Positions 53,698 through 62,456 of a stretch of DNA of 64,000 nucleotides are shown here, piece after piece. Source of the stretch: PSRI01 sp041484195. Lineage in GTDB: Bacteria; Bacteroidota; Bacteroidia; Chitinophagales; Chitinophagaceae. Location of the stretch: assembly GCA_041484195.1 (NCBI GenBank), contig JBGPHC010000021.1:1-64000 (forward strand), written 5' to 3'. A program made the position numbers and the translations under genes. The notes beneath the pieces were generated by a model, which saw only the letters and a program-made list of their open reading frames with translations, made no database searches and had not been told where the DNA came from. Every line of letters begins with the position of its first letter. Positions within the stretch are counted from its first letter, which is position 1.

Positions 53698-55821
53698 TTG
53701 GCACAACAGAACATACATATCGCATTGCTGGGTAATCCCAATAGCGGGAAAAGTTCATTATTCAACTCCTTGACGGGGCTCAATCAAAAAGTTGGCAATT
53801 TCCCGGGGGTTACGGTGGATAAGAAGACCGGTGTGAGCCGGATTTCGGAATCCCTCACAGCCAATATTATCGACTTACCAGGCACCTATAGCCTCTATCC
53901 CCGTCGGTCAGACGAATGGGTCTCTTATAATGTGTTGATGAACCCAGCCAGCAAGGAGAAACCGGATATGCTGATAGTGATTGTAGATGCCAGCAATCTC
54001 AAGAGAAACCTGTTGTTTGCTTCCCAGGTCATCGACTTAAAACTGCCGGTTGTAATTGCCCTTACCATGATGGATATTGCCCGGAGGAAAGGCACCGTAG
54101 TTGACGTGATGGGTCTGGAAAGGGAATTGGGAGTGCCCGTGATTCCGATTAATCCCAGGAAGGGCAAGGGTATCGGCGCCCTCAAAAAAGCCATAGAACA
54201 CACAGCCTTCCGATTGTATAAGGCTCCTTCCTGGAATTTTGTGGATACGGACACGATGGCACAGGAATCAATAGCCGAAGTGAAACAAATATTACCTCAT
54301 CTCAGTGACTATGCCGCGATTCACTACCTGATTAATCACGAATCATTTCCTTTGGACGATTCCACGCAGGAATCTATAGAACAGATTGAGCGGAAACACA
54401 ACTTTAACCACACAAGGGTGCAGGCAGATGAGATCATGCAGCGCTATACCCGGATTCGTACCATCATGCAACAAACCGTGGTGGAGGCCGATCCCAAAGA
54501 AAAACAATTTGTTTCCGACAAGCTGGATGACATATTACTGCATCGCAAATGGGGCTACCTGATCCTGGTAGTCGTGCTCTTCCTGCTGTTCCAAAGTATT
54601 TTTTGGATTGCCCGTTATCCAATGGATGGCATCGAATGGATATTTGGGCAATTGGGAGGATGGCTGACAGATATTATGCCCCAGGGATGGGGGACCAATC
54701 TCCTGATCAATGGGGCTTTGGCCGGTCTCAGCGGCATCATGGTCTTTGTTCCCCAGATCATGATCCTTTTCGGACTGGTCACGATATTGGAAGACACAGG
54801 TTATATGGCAAGGATCAGCTTCCTCTCTGACAAGCTCATGCGGAAAGTGGGACTCAATGGCAAGAGTGTGATGCCGATGATCAGTGGTTTTGCCTGTGCA
54901 GTGCCAGCCATCATGAGCACAAGGAATATTGAAAATAAGAAGGAGCGGCTGCTCACCATCATGATTACCCCGTTGATGAGTTGTAGCGCCCGATTACCAG
55001 TATACACAATTCTGATAGGCCTGGTGGTGCCTGGCAAATATTATTTTGGATTCCTTAGTCTGCAGGGCCTGGTCATGATGGGGCTATACCTGTTGGGACT
55101 CGTAATGGCCCTGATAGTATCCTATGTAATGAAGTGGTTTATCAAGGTCAATGAAAAGAGCTTTTTCATTCTGGAACTGCCGGTGTACAGAACGCCCCGT
55201 TGGAAGAATGTTGTTTATGCGATGATTGAAAAGGCCAGGATTTTTGTTTTCGATGCCGGAAAAGTGATCATGGTGATTTCACTCATCCTCTGGGCGCTAA
55301 GTTCCTATGGTCCCAGCCAGAAGATGAATGCGGTTAAACAACATTATGAACAACTCGCACTTGCGCATCCTGACCAACAGCCTGAGTTGAAGAGGCAGAA
55401 AAATACCGAGCTCCTTCAGAACAGTTATGCTGGTATATTAGGAAAGAGCATTGAGCCCGCTCTATTACCTCTTGGCTTTGACTGGAAAATCGGGATTGCC
55501 CTGGTCACTTCCTTTGCCGCGAGAGAAGTTTTCGTGGGAACTATGGCAACTCTTTACAGCGTGGGTGATGAAGGGAATGATAATAGCAGTACCCTGCGGC
55601 AGAAAATGGGATCTGCCGTCAGGCCAGATGGAACGAAAGTGTACACCCTGGCCACGGCCCTGTCACTCATGGTATTTTATGTCCTTGCCATGCAGTGCAT
55701 GAGCACACTTGCTGTGGTAAAAAGGGAAACCAGGAGCTGGAAATGGCCCGTGATCCAACTACTCTACATGACATTCCTCGCTTACACCATGAGCCTTCTC
55801 ACGTATAATTTAATAAAATAG
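53698..55821 (+). CDS. feoB: Ferrous iron transport protein B
   Basis: FeoB imports Fe(II) across the inner membrane. The N-terminal G domain has G1 GNPNSGKS (about 12-19), the FPGVTVDKKTG switch and G3 DLPGTYSLYP. Two Gate motifs and about nine transmembrane helices follow; GFACAVPAIMSTR and SCSARLPVYTILI carry the conserved Cys. Length is 707 residues. The start is a TTG at 53698, because no ATG precedes the G1 motif. feoA is 12 kb away, an unlinked arrangement. Confidence 0.96.
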   Translation: MAQQNIHIALLGNPNSGKSSLFNSLTGLNQKVGNFPGVTVDKKTGVSRISESLTANIIDLPGTYSLYPRRSDEWVSYNVLMNPASKEKPDMLIVIVDASNLKRNLLFASQVIDLKLPVVIALTMMDIARRKGTVVDVMGLERELGVPVIPINPRKGKGIGALKKAIEHTAFRLYKAPSWNFVDTDTMAQESIAEVKQILPHLSDYAAIHYLINHESFPLDDSTQESIEQIERKHNFNHTRVQADEIMQRYTRIRTIMQQTVVEADPKEKQFVSDKLDDILLHRKWGYLILVVVLFLLFQSIFWIARYPMDGIEWIFGQLGGWLTDIMPQGWGTNLLINGALAGLSGIMVFVPQIMILFGLVTILEDTGYMARISFLSDKLMRKVGLNGKSVMPMISGFACAVPAIMSTRNIENKKERLLTIMITPLMSCSARLPVYTILIGLVVPGKYYFGFLSLQGLVMMGLYLLGLVMALIVSYVMKWFIKVNEKSFFILELPVYRTPRWKNVVYAMIEKARIFVFDAGKVIMVISLILWALSSYGPSQKMNAVKQHYEQLALAHPDQQPELKRQKNTELLQNSYAGILGKSIEPALLPLGFDWKIGIALVTSFAAREVFVGTMATLYSVGDEGNDNSSTLRQKMGSAVRPDGTKVYTLATALSLMVFYVLAMQCMSTLAVVKRETRSWKWPVIQLLYMTFLAYTMSLLTYNLIK

Positions 55822-55856
55822 CATTGACCTACCTTTTAGTTTTAGTAATTTGAAGA

Positions 55857-56339
55857 ATGAAGTGGAAAAATCTCATTCGGATATTACCTTTTTCCTTGTT
55901 CCTTATGATAATGATTCATTCCTGCTCGGGACCCGACAAGAGCGCTCCTGTTCAGGATACCATAATGGACCAGCCAGACACGGTTCTATTCTGGACGGTT
56001 GACGACTACAATAAAATAAAGACCAGGGTATTTCAGGACACGATCAAGATCACGGATCCAAAACCGGTCGTGAATGGAATCAATTCGCTTTATCCCGGTG
56101 TGAAGCTGCGGCTGCTGAATGTTTCCAACGATACGGTTTATGCAGCCATTGATAGCGCTTATACATTAACGGAAAGTATGGGATCCTTTGGCGCAGCGGA
56201 ATATTTATCTACTGTAGTGATCAATCTTACCACTCTTGAAAATATCAATTTTGTAAGCCTGGAATTTATTCCCGGCAGCCACGCAATGCCCGGCGTATAC
56301 TCAAAGGAGAATTATACGAACTACATAGAGAAGAAATGA
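55857..56339 (+). CDS. Putative lipoprotein, unknown function
   Basis: A lipoprotein signal (basic start, hydrophobic core, Cys in MIHSCSGP near residue 23) is followed by a 135-residue mature part. The part has no recognised family and is rich in Asp/Thr/Val, with VKLRLLNVSNDTVYAAIDSAYTL. It starts 35 bp after feoB on the same strand and could be co-transcribed with it. A link to iron uptake is only suggested by position. Confidence 0.65.
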   Translation: MKWKNLIRILPFSLFLMIMIHSCSGPDKSAPVQDTIMDQPDTVLFWTVDDYNKIKTRVFQDTIKITDPKPVVNGINSLYPGVKLRLLNVSNDTVYAAIDSAYTLTESMGSFGAAEYLSTVVINLTTLENINFVSLEFIPGSHAMPGVYSKENYTNYIEKK

Positions 56340-56415
56340 GACTCCGGCGGAACTGCACCGGTCCGGAATTCCCTTATTTTGAACCTTATGATTTACGGTC
56401 TTTTGATCTGGATCC

Positions 56416-57081
56416 TCATGGCACCAGCGGCTTGAATTTTTGGATTGAATTCTTAATGGGCTTTAGGGTCCTGAGATACTCGTATATAGAAATAAGATCC
56501 GCGTCTTTCATTCCGCCCAGCATGGTTTAGGGCATTGGAGTATTGAAATCCTTTGCGAAGTCTATTTTCCTATGCGCATTGGCGCTATCGCGGAAAAATG
56601 CGAAGCGGTCCATAAAATCTTTCCTGGTCCATTTACCTATGCCACTTTCCGCGTCCGGAGTGAGATTGGCTGATGTAACCGTTCCTCCTGGCGTCTGAAA
56701 TGTTCTTCCTCCGTCGAACATCATAGTCGCAATTAGTTTACCCTTTTCGAACGGCGTGTGGCAATCCACGCATGCCGCGGCCGTAATCAGGTATTTACCG
56801 TAGGCCACAGTATCAGCCGGTGATGGTTTCTTATGCAAATTGGCCTTGGATGGAATGGTGTTTAAGATGAAGTTCATCGAAAAATCAGATTCAGATTGAG
56901 GCACATGATTCTCTATGGGTTGCAGGTTCCTGATATAGACGATCACATCCTTTATATCTTCCGAATCCAGCTGGCCATAGTTGTGGTAGGGCATTACAGG
57001 GAAAATGGTCTTGCCGGTCTTTCTGACTCCGGTTGTGATGGCCCTGAATATTTCCCGAATTTATCCGGATGGAAAATTCAT
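56416..57081 (-). pseudogene. Decayed c-type cytochrome
   Basis: The surviving open part (56527-56994) holds the haem site CVDCH and flanking cytochrome c sequence. In the same frame beyond the TAA at 56527-56529, codons to 56416 still encode the expected end (GGMKDADLISIYEYLRTL), so the TAA replaces a conserved Trp codon. Upstream of the Met at 56994 the frame continues as IFRAITTGVRKTGKTIFPV back to a second TAA near 57058; beyond it only a short trace (NFPSG) remains. The N-terminal half with its first haem motif is missing. It lies after the response regulator on the same strand. Confidence 0.82.
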
Positions 57082-57126
57082 GAGTGAATGCCAGGCAGGG
57101 CCGGGATGATTTTCAATTCGTGGGAT

Positions 57127-57759
57127 TCAGAGCAATCTATCCTTAAATGCCTTTGCCACCGCTTCGCTCTTAGAGTTCACGTGTAATTTTTCATAGATTC
57201 TTTTGATATGGGAACGAACGGTATCGATGGCGATGAACATTTCAGCGGCAATCATCTTATAACTGTATCCATTGACCAATAGTTGCAGTACTTGTTTCTC
57301 CCTGGCGGATAGATCATAGTCACTGCTTTGGGGATTGTGTATTTCTGAAAACATTTTCAGCACCTGGGTGGCGATAGAGGACGACATGGGAGCGCCGCCT
57401 GAGGCAGCCTCATCAATATATTCCAGCAACCTTGCAGGCTGGGTTTTCTTAAGAATATAGCCATTTGCTCCTGATTTGATCGCTTCAAAGACATTCTTAT
57501 TGTCGTCAAAAACGGTGAGCATCAGAATTTTTACATCAGTATTATGTTGGCGAATCAACTTTAGCCCTTCAATGCCATTAATACCCGGCATGTCAATATC
57601 CATCAGTATCACATCAGGACGTAATGCCTCCACCTCTTCAAGCACATTATTACAATTCCTATAGGCACCCACCACCTTAAATCCTTCGGAACCGTTGATC
57701 AGCATACCAAGGCCTTCACGCAGTTGGGGATTATCCTCGTATAATAAAACTTTTATCAT
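57127..57759 (-). CDS. NarL/LuxR-family response regulator
   Basis: A receiver domain (residues 1-120) with the phosphorylation site Asp54 in LMDIDMPGI and the acidic pair at residues 8-9 (YEDN), plus a C-terminal LuxR-type helix-turn-helix (about 146-205: LSAREKQVLQLLVNGYSYKMIAAEM...TVRSHIKRIYEKL). Length is 210 residues. It is preceded on the same strand by its likely kinase, 87 bp away, and that gap holds one copy of a 20-bp motif shared with the kinase promoter region, so self-regulation is likely. Confidence 0.94.
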   Translation of the reverse strand: MIKVLLYEDNPQLREGLGMLINGSEGFKVVGAYRNCNNVLEEVEALRPDVILMDIDMPGINGIEGLKLIRQHNTDVKILMLTVFDDNKNVFEAIKSGANGYILKKTQPARLLEYIDEAASGGAPMSSSIATQVLKMFSEIHNPQSSDYDLSAREKQVLQLLVNGYSYKMIAAEMFIAIDTVRSHIKRIYEKLHVNSKSEAVAKAFKDRLL

Positions 57760-57805
57760 GATAATGATTTCTTATATAAAATTATGGCTAGGCCGGTCAG
57801 TAAAC

Positions 57806-57825
57806 AATCACATATTCATGTGTTC
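57806..57825. promoter_or_regulatory. Putative operator, copy 1 (before the response regulator)
   Basis: AATCACATATTCATGTGTTC, with the perfect inverted repeat CACAT-ATTC-ATGTG at its centre. It lies 47 bp upstream of the response regulator start and matches three other copies at 60.96-61.21 kb. Confidence 0.6.
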
Positions 57826-57846
57826 GCCGGTCCCGGACATTTAAAA

Positions 57847-60800
57847 TTAACCAACCGGCACTTCAAGCTGAATTTTTGTGCCTACACCATTTTGTGATTC
57901 AATACTGAGTGCACCTCTTAGAGACCCGGCTCTCTTCCTCATGTTAATTAATCCGTTTCCATTATCGGCTCCATTCACATCAAAGCCTGTCCCATCGTCC
58001 TGTATTTTCATATACAATTTAGATTTGTGCACAGAAACTTCAATATGGGCATGGCGGCAATTGGAATATTTAGCCAGATTATTTACGGCCTCCTTAAAAA
58101 TCAGGAAAAAATCTCTTCTTTCCTCCATATTCAGTTTAATATCCTTCACTTCTTCGTCAACCCTGAAACTGTATTCAATATTTTTCGCTTCCAGAACGCT
58201 GGCAGCGAATTCACGCATGCGTGCCGTGATTTTTTGCATGCTGTCATTCATGGGGTTGATGCTCCACACGATATCATCCATGGCTTCCATCATGCGGCTG
58301 CTGTTATCGCTGATCTTGTTCAGATAAGACCTTGTAGCGGAACTGTCATTTTCCACTTTCATCTTGGCCATTTCAGATAATATATTAATGGTACTGAGTG
58401 TGGAACCCATATCGTCATGAAGATCTCTCGCGATTCTGCGCCGCACTTTTTCCATCTCCAATAAACGATCGATGCGAATTCTGTAGATGACATAAATGAT
58501 TCCACCCAGGGCAAGCACACATAACAAATAAAACCACCATCGTTGCCAGAAAGGAGGCCTGATATAAATGCTGAATGAAGTGATATTTTTCGAGCTGAAG
58601 CCTTCATCAGAAACCGCTTTCACATTGAAGGAATAGGTACCACCCGGCAAATAGGTGTAATTGGCTTCCCGCTGCGGACTCGCTTTCACCCAGTCTTTGT
58701 CAACCCCTTCAAGCTTATAATAGTAATCCAGTCTGTCATTGAGAAGATAACTCATGCTGGAGAACCTGATATTGATGAAATTCTGAGTATAGTCCAGCCT
58801 TATGGAATTATCACGTTCAAACAGACTATCTACGGACATGTATTTATTGAATACCTGAAAACCGGTGATGCGTACGTCGGGGGGAAGGGACTTATCTCTC
58901 ACCTCTTCGGGATGAAAATAGACAAAGCCTCTTATGCCTCCGAAAGCAAGTGTTCCTTTTTTCATTCGGGCAGCACTGCACATATAATAGGTAGCTTCCG
59001 TAACTCCTTCTTTGGGGCCATACGCGGCTATTTTATTATCGGGCAAATGAATTTTCCATAACCCATTATAGGTAGTGAACCACAGGTTGTCCTGGTCATC
59101 CCTGGCCATGCTGATGATGTAGTTTGAGGGGAGGCCGTCATTTTCAGTGATATGCCTGAAAGCCTTCGAATGCATGCCGAATAATTCAATCCCCTTGTTG
59201 GTTGCCAGCGCAACGGTGTCTGCTTTCCATCTGCAAATAGCAAGAACGGATGAAGTCTGAATGCCCTTTGGATTTTTTTTATCGCCAAGAAATTGTTCCA
59301 GGATCCTTCCATCGGCCAGGTTGAGTCTTATCAGTCCTGTTGCCCCGGTACCAACCCAAATATCGTCATGATCGCCTTCCAGCAGGGAAGTGATGGTATT
59401 GACAAAACTTGCAGTGGGGGCCGGCATGATTTGTTTGAAAAGGTTTGTGGACCGCTCCCATTTTACCAGAACGTTATTGTGCGTACCAAACCAGATATCC
59501 CCATTCCGGTCTTCCAGCATGGTGCGGATCGTCCTGTTGGTGAATGCAGGTGGGATCAGAAAACTGTACTGATGGGTGACTGGATTAATTTTCATGATAT
59601 GCCCCGACTGGCAGCCAATCCAGATGATCCCTTTACTGTCCTGCAAGCCGGTCCATGCCATCAGGAAATTGGGATCTTTGATTTTGGAAGGATCAAACCC
59701 GTATTGATTGGGAATCCTGTTGAATACGGAATCATAAAAATATAATCCGTCCACGCCCCAGCCCAGCGCGATTATGGTTCCGTCGTTGGTCTGGACAAAG
59801 CCATTGATATTACCATCCACCTCCTGGTTCTTTGAATGGGACTGGATGGTAGCAGTATTAAATTTTTGCATGAGCGGGTTGAAAACAAAGACGCCCATAT
59901 CGGTACTGGCCCATAAATTATGCTCATCGTCTTCATACAAATTGTACATTTCATTGAAATCTATTCCAAGCCTGTCATTTCTTTTCTTTTGAACTTCTAT
60001 AAAAGCCTTGGTCTTTTTGTTGAACCAGCACAATTTTTCACCGTAGGACCATGTAGTGCCGGAAGCATCGGTAAAAAAATTAAAGGCATTTCCCATGTCG
60101 CTCACTATTTCTTCATAGTGATCATTTTGAGCATCGTATTGATAGCTATGCCTCCTTTCTCCATTGCCCCAGAAAGTGAGCCATAGTTTCCCCTCCCTAT
60201 AGTGCATGATCAGATTCAGGACGCCAAAATTCGGATTCCTGAAACAGTTCAATCCTGTGGGATTATTCCGGGTATTCAGGTATTCTCTCCTGTGCACATC
60301 ATAAAGCATCAGACCGCTATCTGTGCCCAGCCAATAATTTCCTGTGTTAAGGTCTTCCGCAATCCTGAGAATATTCGCGGGGCATTTGGGCCAGGCAGCA
60401 GTATAAGATTTGAAAATATTGTGGGAAGAATCATATTTGAATAATCCTCCAGGGTTCATGCAGAGCCAGACGGAGCCTTTGCTGTCGTGCATCATGGCAG
60501 TAGGAGCATAAACTTCAAAGGGCGGCTTGAAATCCATTCTGACGGGAATAAAACGAAAATGCAGAGGATCGTAAATGCTGATACCCTGGGCACTCGTCAC
60601 CCACATTCTTCCATGTTTGTCTTCCATTAAGATACCCGTCTGGTTATCGGGCAGAGAACTGGAATCGGCATCATCATGCATGAAGCTTACCATCAATTTC
60701 CCGTCATAGTGCTGCAATCCATTGGAAGTGGAAAACCAAATGAAGCCATTTTGATCTTTCGTGACAAAGTTGACCCTGTTGCTGGCGAGGCGATCGTCCT

Positions 60801-60888
60801 TGGTGAAATGTTTAAATACAAATTGCTTTTGTTGCGAACAAACCAAGGTGGATGCAAACATTAGCATAATAACCAGCGATCCTCTCAT
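57847..60888 (-). CDS. Two-component sensor histidine kinase with periplasmic propeller
   Basis: A signal peptide (about 1-18) is followed by a large periplasmic sensor of repeated two-component regulator propeller units (about 20-690; recurring phrases such as GFIWFSTSNGLQHYD, GNYWLGTDSGLMLYD and GDIWFGTHNNVLVKW). A Y_Y_Y domain is at about 705-770 and a transmembrane helix near 775-797. The cytoplasmic HisKA_3 domain has phospho-acceptor His824 (ARDLHDDMGS), and the ATPase domain has the N-box FKEAVNNLAKYS and DDGTGFD. In Bacteroidota such sensors usually respond to glycans. It is divergent from two small genes. Confidence 0.93.
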   Translation of the reverse strand: MRGSLVIMLMFASTLVCSQQKQFVFKHFTKDDRLASNRVNFVTKDQNGFIWFSTSNGLQHYDGKLMVSFMHDDADSSSLPDNQTGILMEDKHGRMWVTSAQGISIYDPLHFRFIPVRMDFKPPFEVYAPTAMMHDSKGSVWLCMNPGGLFKYDSSHNIFKSYTAAWPKCPANILRIAEDLNTGNYWLGTDSGLMLYDVHRREYLNTRNNPTGLNCFRNPNFGVLNLIMHYREGKLWLTFWGNGERRHSYQYDAQNDHYEEIVSDMGNAFNFFTDASGTTWSYGEKLCWFNKKTKAFIEVQKKRNDRLGIDFNEMYNLYEDDEHNLWASTDMGVFVFNPLMQKFNTATIQSHSKNQEVDGNINGFVQTNDGTIIALGWGVDGLYFYDSVFNRIPNQYGFDPSKIKDPNFLMAWTGLQDSKGIIWIGCQSGHIMKINPVTHQYSFLIPPAFTNRTIRTMLEDRNGDIWFGTHNNVLVKWERSTNLFKQIMPAPTASFVNTITSLLEGDHDDIWVGTGATGLIRLNLADGRILEQFLGDKKNPKGIQTSSVLAICRWKADTVALATNKGIELFGMHSKAFRHITENDGLPSNYIISMARDDQDNLWFTTYNGLWKIHLPDNKIAAYGPKEGVTEATYYMCSAARMKKGTLAFGGIRGFVYFHPEEVRDKSLPPDVRITGFQVFNKYMSVDSLFERDNSIRLDYTQNFINIRFSSMSYLLNDRLDYYYKLEGVDKDWVKASPQREANYTYLPGGTYSFNVKAVSDEGFSSKNITSFSIYIRPPFWQRWWFYLLCVLALGGIIYVIYRIRIDRLLEMEKVRRRIARDLHDDMGSTLSTINILSEMAKMKVENDSSATRSYLNKISDNSSRMMEAMDDIVWSINPMNDSMQKITARMREFAASVLEAKNIEYSFRVDEEVKDIKLNMEERRDFFLIFKEAVNNLAKYSNCRHAHIEVSVHKSKLYMKIQDDGTGFDVNGADNGNGLINMRKRAGSLRGALSIESQNGVGTKIQLEVPVG

Positions 60889-60957
60889 GTATTCTACAGG
60901 TAATGTGATATTTCAAATTTATCGCAGTGTCGTGATAAGATAAAGGTTTTTTGCAAA

Positions 60958-60977
60958 AATCACACGTTTATGTGATG
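60958..60977. promoter_or_regulatory. Putative operator, copy 2
   Basis: AATCACACGTTTATGTGATG, containing the perfect inverted repeat ATCACA-CGTTTA-TGTGAT. It lies 70 bp upstream of the kinase start. Confidence 0.6.
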
Positions 60978-61062
60978 CATGAATGCTCCAATGGTTTTTC
61001 CAGGGAGTCAGGCTCAGATTCTATCTGGCAAAAAGAATTAACCTGGCAGAAATGATTTCCCT

Positions 61063-61082
61063 AATGACATATTCATGCGATA
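61063..61082. promoter_or_regulatory. Putative operator, copy 3
   Basis: AATGACATATTCATGCGATA; it differs from copy 1 at four positions. It lies midway between the divergent kinase and small-protein genes. Confidence 0.5.
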
Positions 61083-61189
61083 CCAGTTTGTGGTAAACAG
61101 GACTTTTTTTGCGGATGAACGGAAATCCTGCCTGACCAATGAGTTCATCTGTTAAAGGACGTTAAGAGCCTGGTGAAAGCCGCTGGCAT

Positions 61190-61209
61190 ATTCACACGAT
61201 CATGCGATT
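61190..61209. promoter_or_regulatory. Putative operator, copy 4
   Basis: ATTCACACGATCATGCGATT; it shares the core CACA...ATGYGAT with the other copies. It lies 69 bp upstream of the rightward small-protein gene. Confidence 0.5.
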
Positions 61210-61277
61210 GTGAGCTCTGCTACAGAGATAGATATTTGCATCAGGAATAGCATTTCAAAAGCTATAAAATAATAGTC

Positions 61278-61547
61278 ATGGCAAAAGCGGAAATCAGAAA
61301 ACATGGTAACGACAATAAGCATTACCTGCTTTCTATGGAGACTGTAAAGAATTTGCGGATCAAACCCTTATCCGCGATCCTGGTAGCGGTAGTGATTTTG
61401 TTGTACGCGTTTGGCGGAATAATTGCTTCGGGGTCAAATGCGGAAATGAGGAATGGCAAGGGAGCGCCGCCTGCTGTATTCGAATGTAAAAGCAGTTCTA
61501 AATCACCAATATTGATTGAGTGCAGGAGCCTGATACCAGAAAAATAA
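61278..61547 (+). CDS. Small single-pass membrane protein, unknown function
   Basis: An 89-residue protein with a basic N-terminal part of about 30 residues, one hydrophobic helix (about 32-52, LSAILVAVVILLYAFGGIIA) and a short tail with two Cys (FECKSS and IECRS). No family was recognised. It is divergent from the kinase and lies behind operator copies 2-4, so it is a candidate target of the two-component system. Confidence 0.55.
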   Translation: MAKAEIRKHGNDNKHYLLSMETVKNLRIKPLSAILVAVVILLYAFGGIIASGSNAEMRNGKGAPPAVFECKSSSKSPILIECRSLIPEK

Positions 61548-61647
61548 TTCAGGCCATATGAAAGCCAGGATAGCCAAACAAAGCAGAGACCTTATAGAAC
61601 AGACAGGAATTAATTATTGAATCATTAACTATTAAACCTTAAGAATT

Positions 61648-62154
61648 ATGAAGAAGAAAATTGTATTGGCGGCTATTGCTTTCATGTCAATAATGCAAAC
61701 ATGGGCAAGGGAGAATGAGGAACCGGTGCTGAAGGAAGTCAAGCTCACGGCCGCATTCGACAGGATCCTGATTTCAAGCGGGGTAGATGTATTGTTGATT
61801 GAAGGTGAATCGCAGACAGTAACCATTCAGGGCCCCCAAAAATATGTGGATGCAATCACCGTCAGGGAAAAAGACGGAGAGCTGATCATTGGGAGCAAGA
61901 GAGAAGGCGGCTCAGCGAGGGCCGTTGTGTATCTGCCCGTAAATCATTTGAAGAAGATCCAGGTGAATGGAGAAGCCAGGATATACACAGTTGGGATGAT
62001 CCACTCTCCGGAATTATTGCTCAATATCATGGGTAACTGCGATTTTGGAATTAATAACCAGGGCAAGATAACGATCGTCCACTCCGACGAATTTGAAGTA
62101 GAATATAAATGGCTGGACAATAGAAAATTGGTGAATGAATTAGTGACATTATAG
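61648..62154 (+). CDS. DUF2807 (head GIN) domain protein
   Basis: A signal peptide (about 1-20, ending TWARE) is followed by a DUF2807 domain, a beta-helix-like fold of unknown role found on Bacteroidota surfaces. Family strings are AFDRILISSGVDVLLIEGESQTVTIQGP and VREKDGELIIGSK, then VVYLPVNHLKKIQVNGEA (key elements: the fluctuating beta pattern). At 168 residues it is shorter than typical 200-250-residue members and has only part of the repeat. It lies 100 bp after the small membrane protein, probably in the same unit. Confidence 0.78.
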   Translation: MKKKIVLAAIAFMSIMQTWARENEEPVLKEVKLTAAFDRILISSGVDVLLIEGESQTVTIQGPQKYVDAITVREKDGELIIGSKREGGSARAVVYLPVNHLKKIQVNGEARIYTVGMIHSPELLLNIMGNCDFGINNQGKITIVHSDEFEVEYKWLDNRKLVNELVTL

Positions 62155-62456
62155 TTTGGACGATGAATAAATGGTTCTAAGCGCGGTAGCAATGAATGTG
62201 TGCTTACAGGAAGGAGATGCAGGATAAGGATGCCAAGATATTCTAAACGGCTCATAGGCTATCAGGTAGTTGCTAACCGCGTGAAAAACCAGGTGCAGAT
62301 TGGTTTTGAGAATGGGGAAGAGCAGGCATTGCGCCTGCTTTTTTCATGTTGGGGGCTATTCGGTCTGATGAATTCGGAATCCGGATCGAAATTGATGTCC
62401 TTAAATTCGGAATTAGTAAATTGTCGCCCTAATTCTCTCATCATTGAATCTGTCGT
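62155..62456. other. Intergenic region with terminator
   Basis: Between the DUF2807 gene and xylB. Apart from the terminator at 62321-62344, no gene or motif was recognised; short frames here lack protein-like composition. Confidence 0.5.
62321..62344 (+). terminator. Rho-independent terminator
   Basis: Arms AGCAGGC and GCCTGCT with a 5-nt loop are followed by five further T. It lies about 165 bp after the DUF2807 stop. Confidence 0.82.

Noticed and set aside
57178..57183. CACGTG core in the response regulator gene as a third parS
   Set aside because: The flanks AGAGTT and TAATTT do not follow the parS consensus.
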